Below are positions 39,601-44,100 of a stretch of DNA of 64,000 nucleotides, in pieces. The notes beneath the pieces are model-generated. The model ran no database searches, was not told where the DNA came from, and was given only the letters and a program-made list of their open reading frames with translations. Positions within the stretch are counted from its first letter, which is position 1; every line of letters starts with the position of its first letter. The DNA comes from Siphonodentalium dalli (taxonomy: Eukaryota; Mollusca; Scaphopoda; Gadilida; Siphonodentaliidae): the NCBI GenBank assembly GCA_032622095.1, contig CP136064.1, positions 183,626,209 through 183,690,208 on the forward strand. Direction: 5' to 3'. The translations under genes and the position numbers were made by a program.

Positions 39601-39957
39601 GAACAGAACATTTAATCGAACTATTTAAGCAAGAAATATATAGCTGAGGCTATATAGGCCTACATATATATATGAAAACTAGTCAATTTGACTTAACAAC
39701 TCAATGTCCTGGTGAGAATGATTGCAATGCTCTCACTACTACAAATAAAGGGTAGTATTTTATGTATAACATTCAAACGAAGAAAAAGTTTAGGCTTAAA
39801 TACACATATAATTCAACATATTAGAATATACAGCAAGAAATAAAGGAATCATTCTTACCCCCCGTTTTACCACTGCTCCGTGTATAGATTCCAAAGAAAT
39901 CGCGATAAACAGAAATCCTATACAGAAGCCAAGCGTAGATCTTTCGCCTGGCTTCAT
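6614..39957 (-). CDS. COL4A1: Collagen type IV alpha1-like chain, first nine exons (gene continues past window start)
   Basis: Nine exons, listed separately, join in phase 0 to give 233 residues: signal peptide, four-cysteine 7S start, then Gly-X-Y repeats. The chain is a subunit of the collagen IV network of basement membranes, secreted after triple-helix assembly in the ER. Assignment to the alpha1/3/5 group rests on the Cys spacing of the 7S start, a CNGTK site (N-glycosylated in vertebrate 7S domains), the matching number of residues between landmarks, and two Gly-X-Y interruptions in the same places as vertebrate alpha1(IV), compared from memory. About 1,400 further residues, including the C-terminal NC1 domain, should lie beyond position 1. 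Introns are 970 to 11,694 bp and filled with transposons. Its neighbour at 41133 is the partner alpha2-like chain in the opposite direction. Order of exons on the minus strand: 39957-39859, 28164-28108, 26481-26347, 24798-24754, 20906-20844, 12180-12100, 9592-9515, 7724-7662, 6691-6614. Confidence 0.93.
6692..7000. repeat. Triplicated 3' splice-site region of exon 9, split by a P1 element
   Basis: The sequence CTCCCTAAAACATAA plus neighbouring bases, which on the minus strand is the TTATGTTTTAGGG acceptor of exon 9, recurs near 6740-6755 and 6978-6995. The last two copies are separated by the P1 insertion at 6772-6948. Only the copy at 6691/6692 leads into a collagen frame. Confidence 0.6.
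6772..6948. mobile_element. P1 palindromic element (right arm shortened)
   Basis: Ends CAGTAATGC and GCATTACTG, with TA on both sides. The arms share AGTCGGAAATATGGCTTGTT. The right arm has lost about 40 bp relative to the 213-bp full copy at 50475-50687. Confidence 0.8.
7016..7031. repeat. Poly-C tract
   Basis: Sixteen consecutive C bases. Similar runs occur at 17967-17982 and 39042-39055, and G runs at 10250-10266 and 34093-34118. Confidence 0.95.
7662..7724 (-). CDS. COL4A1: Collagen IV alpha1-like exon 8: seven Gly-X-Y triplets
   Basis: Twenty-one residues, GAAGGDGLPG to GNRGPD, uninterrupted Gly-X-Y, with acceptor TTTTAG and donor GTGAGT. It is 63 bp (7 x 9) and phase 0. Confidence 0.92.
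7795..8244. mobile_element. P2 element carrying a nested P1
   Basis: P2 start CCCTTTCTATAATAAGG and end TTTAGTATAGAAGGGG, flanked by TTAA at 7791-7794 and 8245-8248. A complete P1 interrupts it at 7987-8199 in the ATGTATACTTTTATAACTG segment of P2, so P2 was here first. Confidence 0.88.
7987..8199. mobile_element. P1 palindromic element nested in P2
   Basis: Full-length 213-bp copy, CAGTAATG to CATTGCTG, with TA at 7985-7986 and 8200-8201. The insertion into a known P2 sequence confirms the element limits and the TA target, as in mariner-type elements. Confidence 0.9.
8481..8553. mobile_element. P4 remnant
   Basis: Only the outer CAAGCCTTGAAATAGGGTGT end and a short piece of the other end (CTCATTCGGCTTG) remain, joined across a large internal deletion. 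Confidence 0.7.
8913..9119. mobile_element. P6 near-perfect palindrome, TTAA target
   Basis: Runs from CCCTTTCAGTGCCAAGTCCG to its inverse, centred on GAGCTCTTAGAGCTC, flanked by TTAA (8909-8912 and 9120-9123). The arms of about 100 bp are almost identical, so the transcript would fold into one long hairpin. It has no coding capacity. Confidence 0.88.
9515..9592 (-). CDS. COL4A1: Collagen IV alpha1-like exon 7: first helix interruption
   Basis: Twenty-six residues: GGA, then GDATFVTLGLK, which breaks the Gly-X-Y pattern, then GDSGDYGLPGLQ. Vertebrate alpha1(IV) has a hydrophobic interruption at the same point, so the break is a real feature of the family and not a sequence error. Splice sites are ATTATAG and GTAAGT, phase 0. 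Confidence 0.9.
10250..10266. repeat. Poly-G tract
   Basis: Seventeen consecutive G bases preceded by shorter G runs; possible quadruplex-forming or slippage-prone sequence. Confidence 0.9.
10392..10584. mobile_element. P2 element, shortened
   Basis: CCCTTTCGTCACTAAATACT at the left, the CAGATAATAAGTTCAACAAA hairpin, and ATCCATTTAGTATAG at the right, without the final AAAGGG and with eroded TTAA. Internal deletions relative to 24295-24557. Confidence 0.75.
11021..12070. repeat. Minisatellite, 25 copies of a 42-bp unit
   Basis: The unit runs AATGTACAGCGCACTGAAAC then TCAATGTATAATGCGTTATA then TA. Because 42 is a multiple of 3 and the unit has no stop in one frame on each strand, the array appears as a 424-codon frame on plus and a 380-codon frame on minus; neither is a plausible protein. 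Variants between copies are nearly all C/T or G/A changes at CpG sites (GCG, GCA, GTG). It lies in the intron between alpha1-like exons 6 and 7, 29 bp from the exon 6 donor. Confidence 0.97.
12100..12180 (-). CDS. COL4A1: Collagen IV alpha1-like exon 6: nine Gly-X-Y triplets
   Basis: Twenty-seven residues from GYAGPSGRSG to GVPGPK, all Gly-X-Y, with TTTCAG acceptor and GTATGT donor. It matches the 27-residue vertebrate block that follows CNGTK. The minisatellite at 11021-12070 ends 29 bp downstream of the donor, so the first repeat unit in the pre-mRNA lies almost at the splice site. Confidence 0.94.
12444..12600. repeat. Imperfect foldback repeat
   Basis: AAGAAATAAATACACTGCAC on the left pairs with GCGAAGTGTATTTATTTCTT on the right; the pairing continues inward through GTATAGT and TTTGATCAC to the GGAAAGTG/CACTTTC centre. 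Probably an old miniature element. Confidence 0.65.
12918..14093. mobile_element. hAT-like element, TTGGCAAA family
   Basis: Begins CAGGGTTCGCGCTGCCACTT and ends with ATTTGGGTCC, GTTGCCAGCCTTG; subterminal TTTGGCAAA words repeat at both ends. The 8-bp flanks TTTTATTG and ATTAATTG match at six positions, an eroded duplication. The copy at 19228-20069 is in the other orientation and better preserved. Confidence 0.65.
13529..13629. repeat. Hairpin inside the hAT-like element
   Basis: CAAGAAATACAGATC and its exact complement lie 20 bp apart, with imperfect pairing extending outward to GGTTATAACC/GGTTATAAACC. The stem is about 40 bp in total. Confidence 0.7.
14094..15413. other. Intron DNA of the alpha1-like gene, no gene seen
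   Basis: AT-rich sequence in the 8.7-kb intron between exons 5 and 6. No exon, RNA gene or clear repeat was identified. Confidence 0.5.
15414..16220. mobile_element. P4 element with internal 219-bp tandem repeats
   Basis: Outer arms TGTCATTTGCAGAATGAGGT and the inverse ending CAGGCTTG. Between them a 219-bp unit containing AGGCCTCATCTTCTCTGGAA and CTTCAATCTGAGTCTATGTC is repeated about three times, giving two near-identical open frames that are artefacts of the repeat. Confidence 0.85.
16583..16781. mobile_element. P1 palindromic element
   Basis: CAGTAATGCCC to GGGCATTATTG, with TA on each side (16581-16582, 16782-16783). The centre of the left arm is slightly shortened. Confidence 0.85.
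17556..17843. mobile_element. P1 palindromic element with duplicated left arm
   Basis: Normal P1 ends, but a second partial left arm (about 17664-17735, from CTAACCACAGCAGAATTATG) is inserted before the centre. Right TA is intact; left flank is GA. Confidence 0.8.
17967..17982. repeat. Poly-C tract
   Basis: Sixteen C bases followed by ACC and an A-rich stretch. Confidence 0.95.
18158..18382. mobile_element. P3 element
   Basis: Starts CATTTCATGACGGGAGC after TTAA (18154-18157) and ends GCTCCAGTCATAGAAGG. It contains paired words ATTCTCTTATATATGCAAGG and inverse. The ends are eroded forms of CCCTTTCATGACTGGAGC. Confidence 0.75.
18529..19000. mobile_element. P2 element carrying a nested P3
   Basis: CCCTTTCTATGCTAGATACT after TTAA (18525-18528); after the nested P3 it resumes with GAAATGTTCAG and runs to CATTTAGTAAAGCAAG before TTAA (19001-19004). 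Confidence 0.82.
18571..18825. mobile_element. P3 element nested in P2
   Basis: CCCTTCCATGATTGGATCTT at the left, CATCATGAAAGGG at the right, TTAA on the left and ATAA on the right, within the GTAGTTCC..AAATGTTCAG part of P2. It carries several copies of TGCATTCTCTTATATA in both orientations. Confidence 0.82.
19228..20069. mobile_element. hAT-like element, TTGGCAAA family, with perfect 8-bp target duplication
   Basis: Begins CAGGGTTAGTGTTGGACC, ends GGCAGCACAGACCCTG, and is flanked by TTTATCAT at 19220-19227 and 20070-20077. Both ends carry tandem TTGCCAAAT words. A 151-codon minus-strand frame at 19745-20200 crosses the element edge and is not a gene. Confidence 0.87.
20384..20823. mobile_element. 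P4 element next to exon 5 donor
   Basis: Starts CAAGCCTGAATTTAGTGTGT and ends with the inverse; GAGAAGAA is repeated at 20376-20383 and 20824-20831, an 8-bp target duplication. It has the long interior containing TTTGCAGAAGATAAATAATC. The collagen exon 5 donor is 20 bp away. Confidence 0.88.
20844..20906 (-). CDS. COL4A1: Collagen IV alpha1-like exon 5: Gly-X-Y with CNGTK site
   Basis: Twenty-one residues ending GFPGCNGTK. The Cys-Asn-Gly-Thr-Lys motif is the conserved 7S cysteine plus N-glycosylation sequon of alpha1(IV) chains. The acceptor is TTTCAG; the donor GTATTA is weak at positions +4 to +6. A P4 transposon ends at 20823, only 20 bp from this donor, which may bear on its use. Confidence 0.92.
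21083..21257. mobile_element. Foldback element
   Basis: Perfect outer inverted repeat AATAACATGATTTTGTT, continuing imperfectly through GGCAT..ATTATTGACC..AACAGCC. Probably a miniature transposon of a further family seen once in this window. Confidence 0.7.
21467..21645. mobile_element. P1 palindromic element, centre deleted
   Basis: Left arm from CAGTAATGCCC to AGTCGGAAAT, then directly GAGAGCTTTC and the right arm. TA on the left. Confidence 0.82.
22025..22112. mobile_element. P1 remnant
   Basis: CAGCAGAATTACGGG to AGTCGGAAATATTGC, then directly TTATTTAGGGCATTACTG; most of the element is deleted. Confidence 0.7.
22922..23366. mobile_element. P4 element with 8-bp target duplication
   Basis: Starts CAAGTCTGCAAATAGTATGT, ends ACTATTTGCAGGCTTT; AGTATAAT is repeated at 22914-22921 and 23367-23374. 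Long-interior version. Confidence 0.87.
23440..23990. repeat. Diverged tandem repeat, about three to four units of 150-170 bp
   Basis: Recurring order: TTGGTCAAAATCAAAT, GTTAGAGTTATCGTGC, TGCGAAATA-GACAC, GGTAAACAATCCAGGA, then GGACTGGTTTTCAAAC. Short minus-strand frames over it are repeat artefacts. Confidence 0.7.
24295..24557. mobile_element. P2 element
   Basis: TTAA at 24291-24294 and 24558-24561; CTCTTTCTATACTAAAATAC to ATCCATTCAGTACAGAAGGG. The central hairpin AAGTTCAACAAATGACC/GGCCGTTTGTTGAACTT is clear. Two hundred bases from exon 4. Confidence 0.85.
24754..24798 (-). CDS. COL4A1: Collagen IV alpha1-like exon 4: five Gly-X-Y triplets
   Basis: Fifteen residues, GQSGLPGFTGVPGIP, between a TTTTAG acceptor and a consensus GTAAGT donor, phase 0 on both sides. 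It is 45 bp, a multiple of 9. Together with exon 5 it gives 36 residues, the same total as the vertebrate alpha1(IV) segment that ends in the CNGTK site. Confidence 0.92.
25150..25250. repeat. tRNA-like SINE head (tentative)
   Basis: GTCCATAGCCGAGGAGCCTGG followed by GTTAGGTCGTCGAC and, 50 bases on, GGAGGTCGAAGGTTCAGGAC resembles the A and B boxes of a Ser/Leu-type tRNA promoter, but it does not fold as a proper tRNA. Possibly a tRNA-derived SINE. Confidence 0.35.
25369..25571. mobile_element. P1 palindromic element
   Basis: CAGTAATGCCC to GGGCATTACTG; left TA at 25367-25368. The left arm has a short deletion after AATTATGGGT. Confidence 0.85.
26347..26481 (-). CDS. COL4A1: Collagen IV alpha1-like exon 3: fifteen Gly-X-Y triplets
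   Basis: Forty-five residues of perfect Gly-X-Y from GVGGLQGLQG to GRKGER, flanked by TTTCAG and GTAAGC. The length equals the corresponding vertebrate alpha1(IV) stretch, and it shares a central GPEGP motif with it (comparison from memory). It belongs to the 7S triple-helical part. The exon is 135 bp (15 x 9) and starts with an unsplit glycine codon. Confidence 0.95.
27441..27696. mobile_element. P4 element, compact copy
   Basis: Very close to the copy at 4856-5109: CAAGCCTTGAAAAATAGTGT, two facing hairpins of GCAGAATGAGGTCCCCAGAG, and the inverse end. Sits in the intron between exons 2 and 3. Confidence 0.88.
28108..28164 (-). CDS. COL4A1: Collagen IV alpha1-like exon 2: 7S cysteine cluster
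   Basis: Encodes 19 residues, GCTGCVRNICTCKGTKGGK, between a TTTCAG acceptor and a GTAGGT donor. The four cysteines followed by KGTKGGK match the start of the collagen IV 7S domain, where four triple-helical protomers are cross-linked by disulphides and lysyl-oxidase-derived bonds. It is separated from exon 1 by an 11.7-kb intron holding the E-S tandem array. Both boundaries are phase 0. Confidence 0.93.
28385..28672 (+). other. Unidentified 95-codon open frame in E unit 1
   Basis: Open from just after a TAA (28382-28384) to TAG (28670-28672), without a near-terminal ATG; the first ATG codes the Met of VVVEMQDYRLKKIPKRARLL. The text is protein-like, with SGYFYAADFFAVNGVV followed by a basic stretch and an acidic GAEDDVLREI. 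An AG at the AAACAG before AAAATCAT could be a splice acceptor. The same frame is open at 29728-30015, 31572-31859 and 32922-33209. The minus-strand 118-codon frame over the same DNA starts with GTG and appears to be its shadow. No domain recognised. Confidence 0.35.
29728..30015 (+). other. Unidentified 95-codon open frame in E unit 2
   Basis: Same frame as in unit 1; the one difference I see, CGA to CGT, is silent (Arg). The TTAA-target element at 30020 inserted just after its stop codon. Confidence 0.33.
30020..30513. mobile_element. TTAA-target element inserted in E unit 2
   Basis: Inverted ends AGGCACGTGCGGCC and, from the right, AGACACGGTTGGCC, with TTAA at 30016-30019 and 30514-30517. 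The other three E copies have a single TTAA at this point, so the limits are certain and the insertion came after the array formed. No transposase frame. Confidence 0.92.
31572..31859 (+). other. Unidentified 95-codon open frame in E unit 3
   Basis: Open across the whole unit, with the CGT form of the silent site. No ATG near the start. Confidence 0.33.
32922..33209 (+). other. Unidentified 95-codon open frame in E unit 4
   Basis: Open across the last E copy, which is not followed by an S unit. Same sequence as unit 3 as far as I can read. Confidence 0.33.
33254..35345. other. Intron 1 of the alpha1-like gene, no gene seen
   Basis: AT-rich sequence with no exon. Part of it near 34650-34800 (GAACTTCAAAAAGTTCTCAG, ATGACATGATCCAC) resembles 50350-50450 and, inverted, 49895-50000, so an old interspersed repeat is present. 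Confidence 0.5.
34093..34118. repeat. Poly-G tract of 26 bases
   Basis: The longest single-base run in the window; on the transcribed minus strand it is poly-C. Confidence 0.95.
35346..35497. mobile_element. P1 palindromic element, left end lost
   Basis: Begins inside the left arm at CAGGATTTAGTCTGAAATAT and has a complete right arm ending GGGCATTACTG followed by TA. Confidence 0.82.
35921..36119. mobile_element. P2 element, left end lost
   Basis: Starts at TTAGGAAATGTTCAGATAAT, contains the central hairpin, and ends TGTATAGAAAGGG; no TTAA on either side. Confidence 0.75.
36853..36990. repeat. Foldback repeat with CCCTCTGG ends
   Basis: CCCTCTGG after TTAA (36849-36852) pairs with CCAGAGGG near 36985; the interior has GGATGTTCAGATATTAAGTT and a loose inverse. 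Related in plan to P2, but a different end sequence. Confidence 0.5.
37816..38833. mobile_element. TIR element with GGGGCATAATGCGAC motifs, TA target
   Basis: Inverted ends GGGTAATGTGGGGCATAATG, with TA at 37814-37815 and 38834-38835. The word GGGGCATAATGCGAC is also repeated in tandem just inside the left end (from 37848 and 37862) and internally near 38238 and 38626. Small minus-strand frames of 70 and 123 codons are present but I recognise no transposase. Confidence 0.85.
38836..39858. other. 5' part of intron 1 of the alpha1-like gene
   Basis: Contains a poly-C tract at 39042-39055 and no repeats of the families above. The part nearest exon 1 could hold first-intron control elements, but none can be named. 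Confidence 0.45.
39859..39957 (-). CDS. COL4A1: Collagen IV alpha1-like exon 1: signal peptide
   Basis: Encodes 33 residues starting MKPGERSTLG, a basic n-region followed by a hydrophobic core (LGFCIGFLFIAISL) and a likely signal-peptidase site near SIHG-A. The exon ends KRG before a GTAAGA donor at 39858, leaving phase 0. The frame stays open for 18 codons further upstream but contains no ATG there; the longer frame begins with GTG, so the ATG at 39955-39957 is the first possible start. The next exon begins directly with the Gly-Cys of the 7S domain, so the mature N terminus is only a few residues long before the first cysteine, as in vertebrate alpha1(IV). Confidence 0.88.
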
Positions 39958-41132
39958 TTTAAACTGAATTTTCACTAAATAACACCTCCCTTTATGATAT
40001 ATTACTAGCACAACACTGATATGTTAAGTTGTTGTCATGTCCGTTTCAGAAACTGCCTAAAAGCCTCCTAAATTCGCGGCTTTCTTCAGCAGTCTATCAC
40101 CAGAATAGGCACCATTAAACAGTATAGGTTGATGAAAACACACACACGGAACCGAGATGTACCAATTCCCACGATTGGCGGAACAATACACTCCCAACTT
40201 CTGTTCGCAAAATAAGTCAGTTTTGAGATTTGAGTAACGACCGGAAATATTTCTCTCAATCCTTAAATCCCTATAAGGTTAAAGTCAGCATAAATTTTTA
40301 TTTTGTGTGTGGTAAAATCCAAGCTTCAAACAATAAGTCGGAATGCAGAAAGGTCTCTTTTCTCTTGCGGAAGTTCAATGTTGCCCTTCCTTGTCAATCC
40401 TTTGACCACAGTTCTGAAGAATCGTCTTAAGACATGTCAATCAAGCACTCAGTCAGTCTAAGAATGGCAAATGTGTCCACATTTCTCGATTTGAGGTTAG
40501 GAGAATTTACTCATCTGAGTATATTTTCGAGCACAGTTCATGAATAATGTTGTCCGCGTTCTTAGAAAATCTGGATAATTTGGTTTTTGATGGAATATTA
40601 GTAATCGTCGGTATCAGTGGTTCCAGAAACTGAGTTTGCATGTTGCAAAGTATTTCTGGTGATTAAATAAGCGAAAACTGCTAACAGTAGCTCACAGTGG
40701 GTGCCAGTGTTTACTAAGCATAGGTGTAACATGACCCTTCCGTGAAGCCGCCAGTCAACACACACCATCTTCGGTAAATTCTCATTACCCGCAGCTGTGT
40801 ACATTCGATCAACTAAACCCCGCCTACGTGGTTTACAAAAAAATTTGGCCAGTAGCAGTAATAACTGATTTCAGCGAAATTGGGTACATCCTAGAGAGAA
40901 TACTCCATGGTTGAGAATAGTTTTAGCACTTATTTCCAACCCTAGGAGAGTTACCATCGGACAGTTACGAAGGGTTTTTTAGCCCTTGTAGCGGCGCGTG
41001 GATTATAGCCGCTGTCCAGAGCGGTTTGTTGTGTTAAAAATGACTTTGTTACATCATTTGGTCAGTCTAACTGGCGTATATTCTTCTACACATTCTCACA
41101 ATCACAGAACCGTTCACATATCACGGACTAGT
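39958..41132. promoter_or_regulatory. Shared bidirectional promoter region of the collagen IV pair
   Basis: The 1,175 bp between the two start codons contains no other gene. In vertebrates the paired COL4A1/COL4A2, A3/A4 and A5/A6 genes share short two-way promoters, so the same is inferred here. I see a symmetrical pair of CCAAT boxes at 40162-40178 and a local GC-richer stretch at 40985-41035, but no convincing TATA box placed for either gene. Confidence 0.75.
40162..40178. promoter_or_regulatory. Inverted pair of CCAAT boxes
   Basis: CCAAT-TCCCACG-ATTGG: one CCAAT box on each strand, seven bases apart, about 205 bp upstream of the alpha1-like start codon. A CCAAT motif is a known part of the vertebrate COL4A1/COL4A2 promoter. 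Function here is inferred from position and symmetry. Confidence 0.45.
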
Positions 41133-41140
41133 ATGTCTTG
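41133..41140 (+). CDS. COL4A2: Collagen IV alpha2-like exon 1 (coding part): ATG plus five bases
   Basis: ATG TCT TG, then a strong GTAAGT donor. Joining to exon 2 gives MSWLFIVSTFIILNSITSSV, a convincing signal peptide whose reading frame is set by this junction. The 5' untranslated part and transcription start cannot be placed from sequence alone. Confidence 0.8.
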
Positions 41141-44100
41141 GTAAGTATGATATTCTATAATGGCATTTTCGTACAAATTTCTGACACTATATATATCGCA
41201 TTAACATAACATAATATACGGTTAATACTCAACATGACAATCGGTACAATATTTATTTAATATGGAATATTGAAGATTTTCACGGAAAATGTAGAAACTT
41301 TATCGTTACTTGCAGTTGGTAGTATATCATATTTCACAACATCGTAAACATTGTTTTATTTTCTCTATTTTCAGGCTATTTATCGTGTCCACATTCATCA
41401 TTCTAAACAGTATCACTAGTTCAGTATTAGCAGTGAGTATTCAATCTTATATTTATTATATCACTCAATGTTCTTCATTGGCTAACATGCATGTTCGTGT
41501 TTTATATCACGCAGGGATGCCCTACTTTTAGTCAACATGTACTATCGCCACCTTATTACAAATGTTAAATAGAAACCATACAGTTTCAACATTATTAAAA
41601 CATATTTTTTAAAGAATGAAAAAACATAGTAAAACTATGCGGGAAGATTATACATCCAGTGTGGTCCGTTTCTCGTGTTCAGTTCGCAATTTGACAGCAA
41701 CATCAATTTGATTGACAGTTTACACATTGGGGAGTACTCATTATTGTACCTCGAACTCGGAACAAGCGCGACAAGAAATCAACTCACCAAGTCGTCTGAT
41801 GATTTGAAGATTTATACAAGTCAGAAGTACATAGCGCTATGGCAGATACTTTCACGAATTGTAAATGTGTTTTACATTTTCCATAGAGTAGATTTGATGA
41901 TTGTTGTAACGCGAAACGTAGGAAAATGAAATGACCACTACCAACTGGTTGATCTATTTTAGTATACAGTCCAGACACCAATGCCAATGGCGGGAAACAT
42001 AGTGACATCACAAAATGCAATTAACCCTTTTCGTGATAATTAGTTTTGGAAACTTTATTACGTTATCCAATTATCTGTTGATATAATATTACCATTATGT
42101 TCTCTATATGACTTTTCATTTTGAGAACAAATTCAAAGAAATTTGAAAAAGATCAAGAAATTTGGAACAAATGATAAAGTTAAATTTGTGAGAAATAAAT
42201 TTTGAGACTCAGTGATCTGAATCTCAATCAGTTAGAAACAACAATTGATTTTCAATACTTTTATGACACGGGCAATCCTTAAAATGTTACATGTAACCAT
42301 GCAACATAATTGAGATGATTGAAGATTATGAAAGGGACCAACTCACATCCAGGACTAATTTCATGCCTGTAACAGGTATAGGGCGCCAAGTTCTCAAGCC
42401 AAAATTAATTCAGGGGTAAACACAAACCTTATGAATTCCTAAATGTCATTGATTGTACCTGTTGTTAATGAATATTCCCTCTGAATACTTACTCAGGGGT
42501 CATTTGGAGACTATTAGGAGCCACATTTATGTGTTATTGAGAAATATTACTATCCAATAAATTATTTGGGGACTTCCTCAGCACCGAAACAGGCGTCCCC
42601 ATAAGAATCCTGGATATGTGCCTGGTCTCCCCGCTCTTCTGGTACACCGGATTTGAGACATTTTCAGGTGGTACGCAGTACTTTTAAGTGTAATGGAATT
42701 TGAATTACACTTAAGCGTAATTCAAATTCCATATCTCAAAAATCCCCTGAAGCTGAAATGGATGCAGCCAATTACTGATGTTAGTAATTTTTTAGATTTT
42801 TTACCTTAGATGATACTATTAGATGTGAGGTAGAAAGTCTATGAAAACCAATTATGCTTAAGCAAATGGCATTACACTTAGGCGTAATGGAGTTGTGAGT
42901 GATGCAATTACGCTTAATGTTTTATTGACAATATTAGAGAAAATCAGAACAAAAGTCTGCCAGCCGTTCTACGACTTTCTCTGTTATTCTGATAATCTGT
43001 CAGGACAGTATATTGGAGATGGGTAGGGCAATATCATACAACTTCCCTGTCAAATGAATTTTGGGCTGGAGTTTCTTTGAATGTACTACCATCCTCCCCT
43101 GTACCAATGTACCATATTTTTCGAAAAGGTGATTTTTAACGAAATAACTGGTACAGTTAGTATTATACTTCTTTAAAAAACTTAAAAGTTTGGGTGATGA
43201 TGAGGAAGTTGTATGATATTTCCAGCGGTAGGGTTATGCCTAAGGAAGTCAAGGTATGGAGCAGATGGCTTCCACAAATAGCTTGTATCTTTCGGATGTG
43301 CTGAGGCAAACACCAAGAGCAAAAATAAATTAATTAGCCCATTTTTTTTAGCCAAGGCAAATATCAGAAGGTGCCAATGTTTTGTGTAAAATTATACTAA
43401 ATTCATCAGCCAAATTGATTTGGAAATTGAATTACTAGTAGTGTTCCTTTGTGTATGTGAACAACATGCATGAATTGTTTAATGCCCAGTACTAGAGTAG
43501 TTATACAACAAGGATTAGATACAAGATATTGCAGACTACCATGGTCCATGAAACAAGAAATAGTAACCCAGAAGAATGTTGCATGATTCAGAAAACTTGA
43601 AGGAGGCTACACGGACATGTGGCCCACTGGCTTTATGCCTTTACCTTGGATGATAGAAATTTACTGCACTGAAATACGACAACATATTCTTATTGAAACA
43701 TTGTCATGCTACATTGCAGTTGCATAACCTGTCTGTTGATCTGTCATGTTGTTTTTTATGTTTAAAGTTCACTACAAAACAACAGTGAAGAACTTAACAG
43801 AATAGGAAAATAAATACACTCCAGGTCTATTGGAAACTCATTAAGATTTATGATGGATAATACACTCATGAAATATTGTTGAGTTTGCTCAGATTGCCAT
43901 TCCAGGAATAGATCTGTGTCTCTGAAAGTATTCTGTAAGCGATAGATGCACATGGCTCTTAACCCATTCCATTCTAAATGGATTCTACCACTCAGTTGTA
44001 AAACTATAAATTGGAATGGTCTATTATTCATCTGGATGGGTGTTCAGGAAAAAATGTTGATGACAGATAATAAAAGGGCAGAAGGAGTCCTATTTATTGG

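Noticed and set aside
39958-40011. Upstream extension of the alpha1-like signal peptide
   Set aside because: The extra 18 codons start at GTG and contain no ATG; the ATG at 39957 gives a normal signal peptide.
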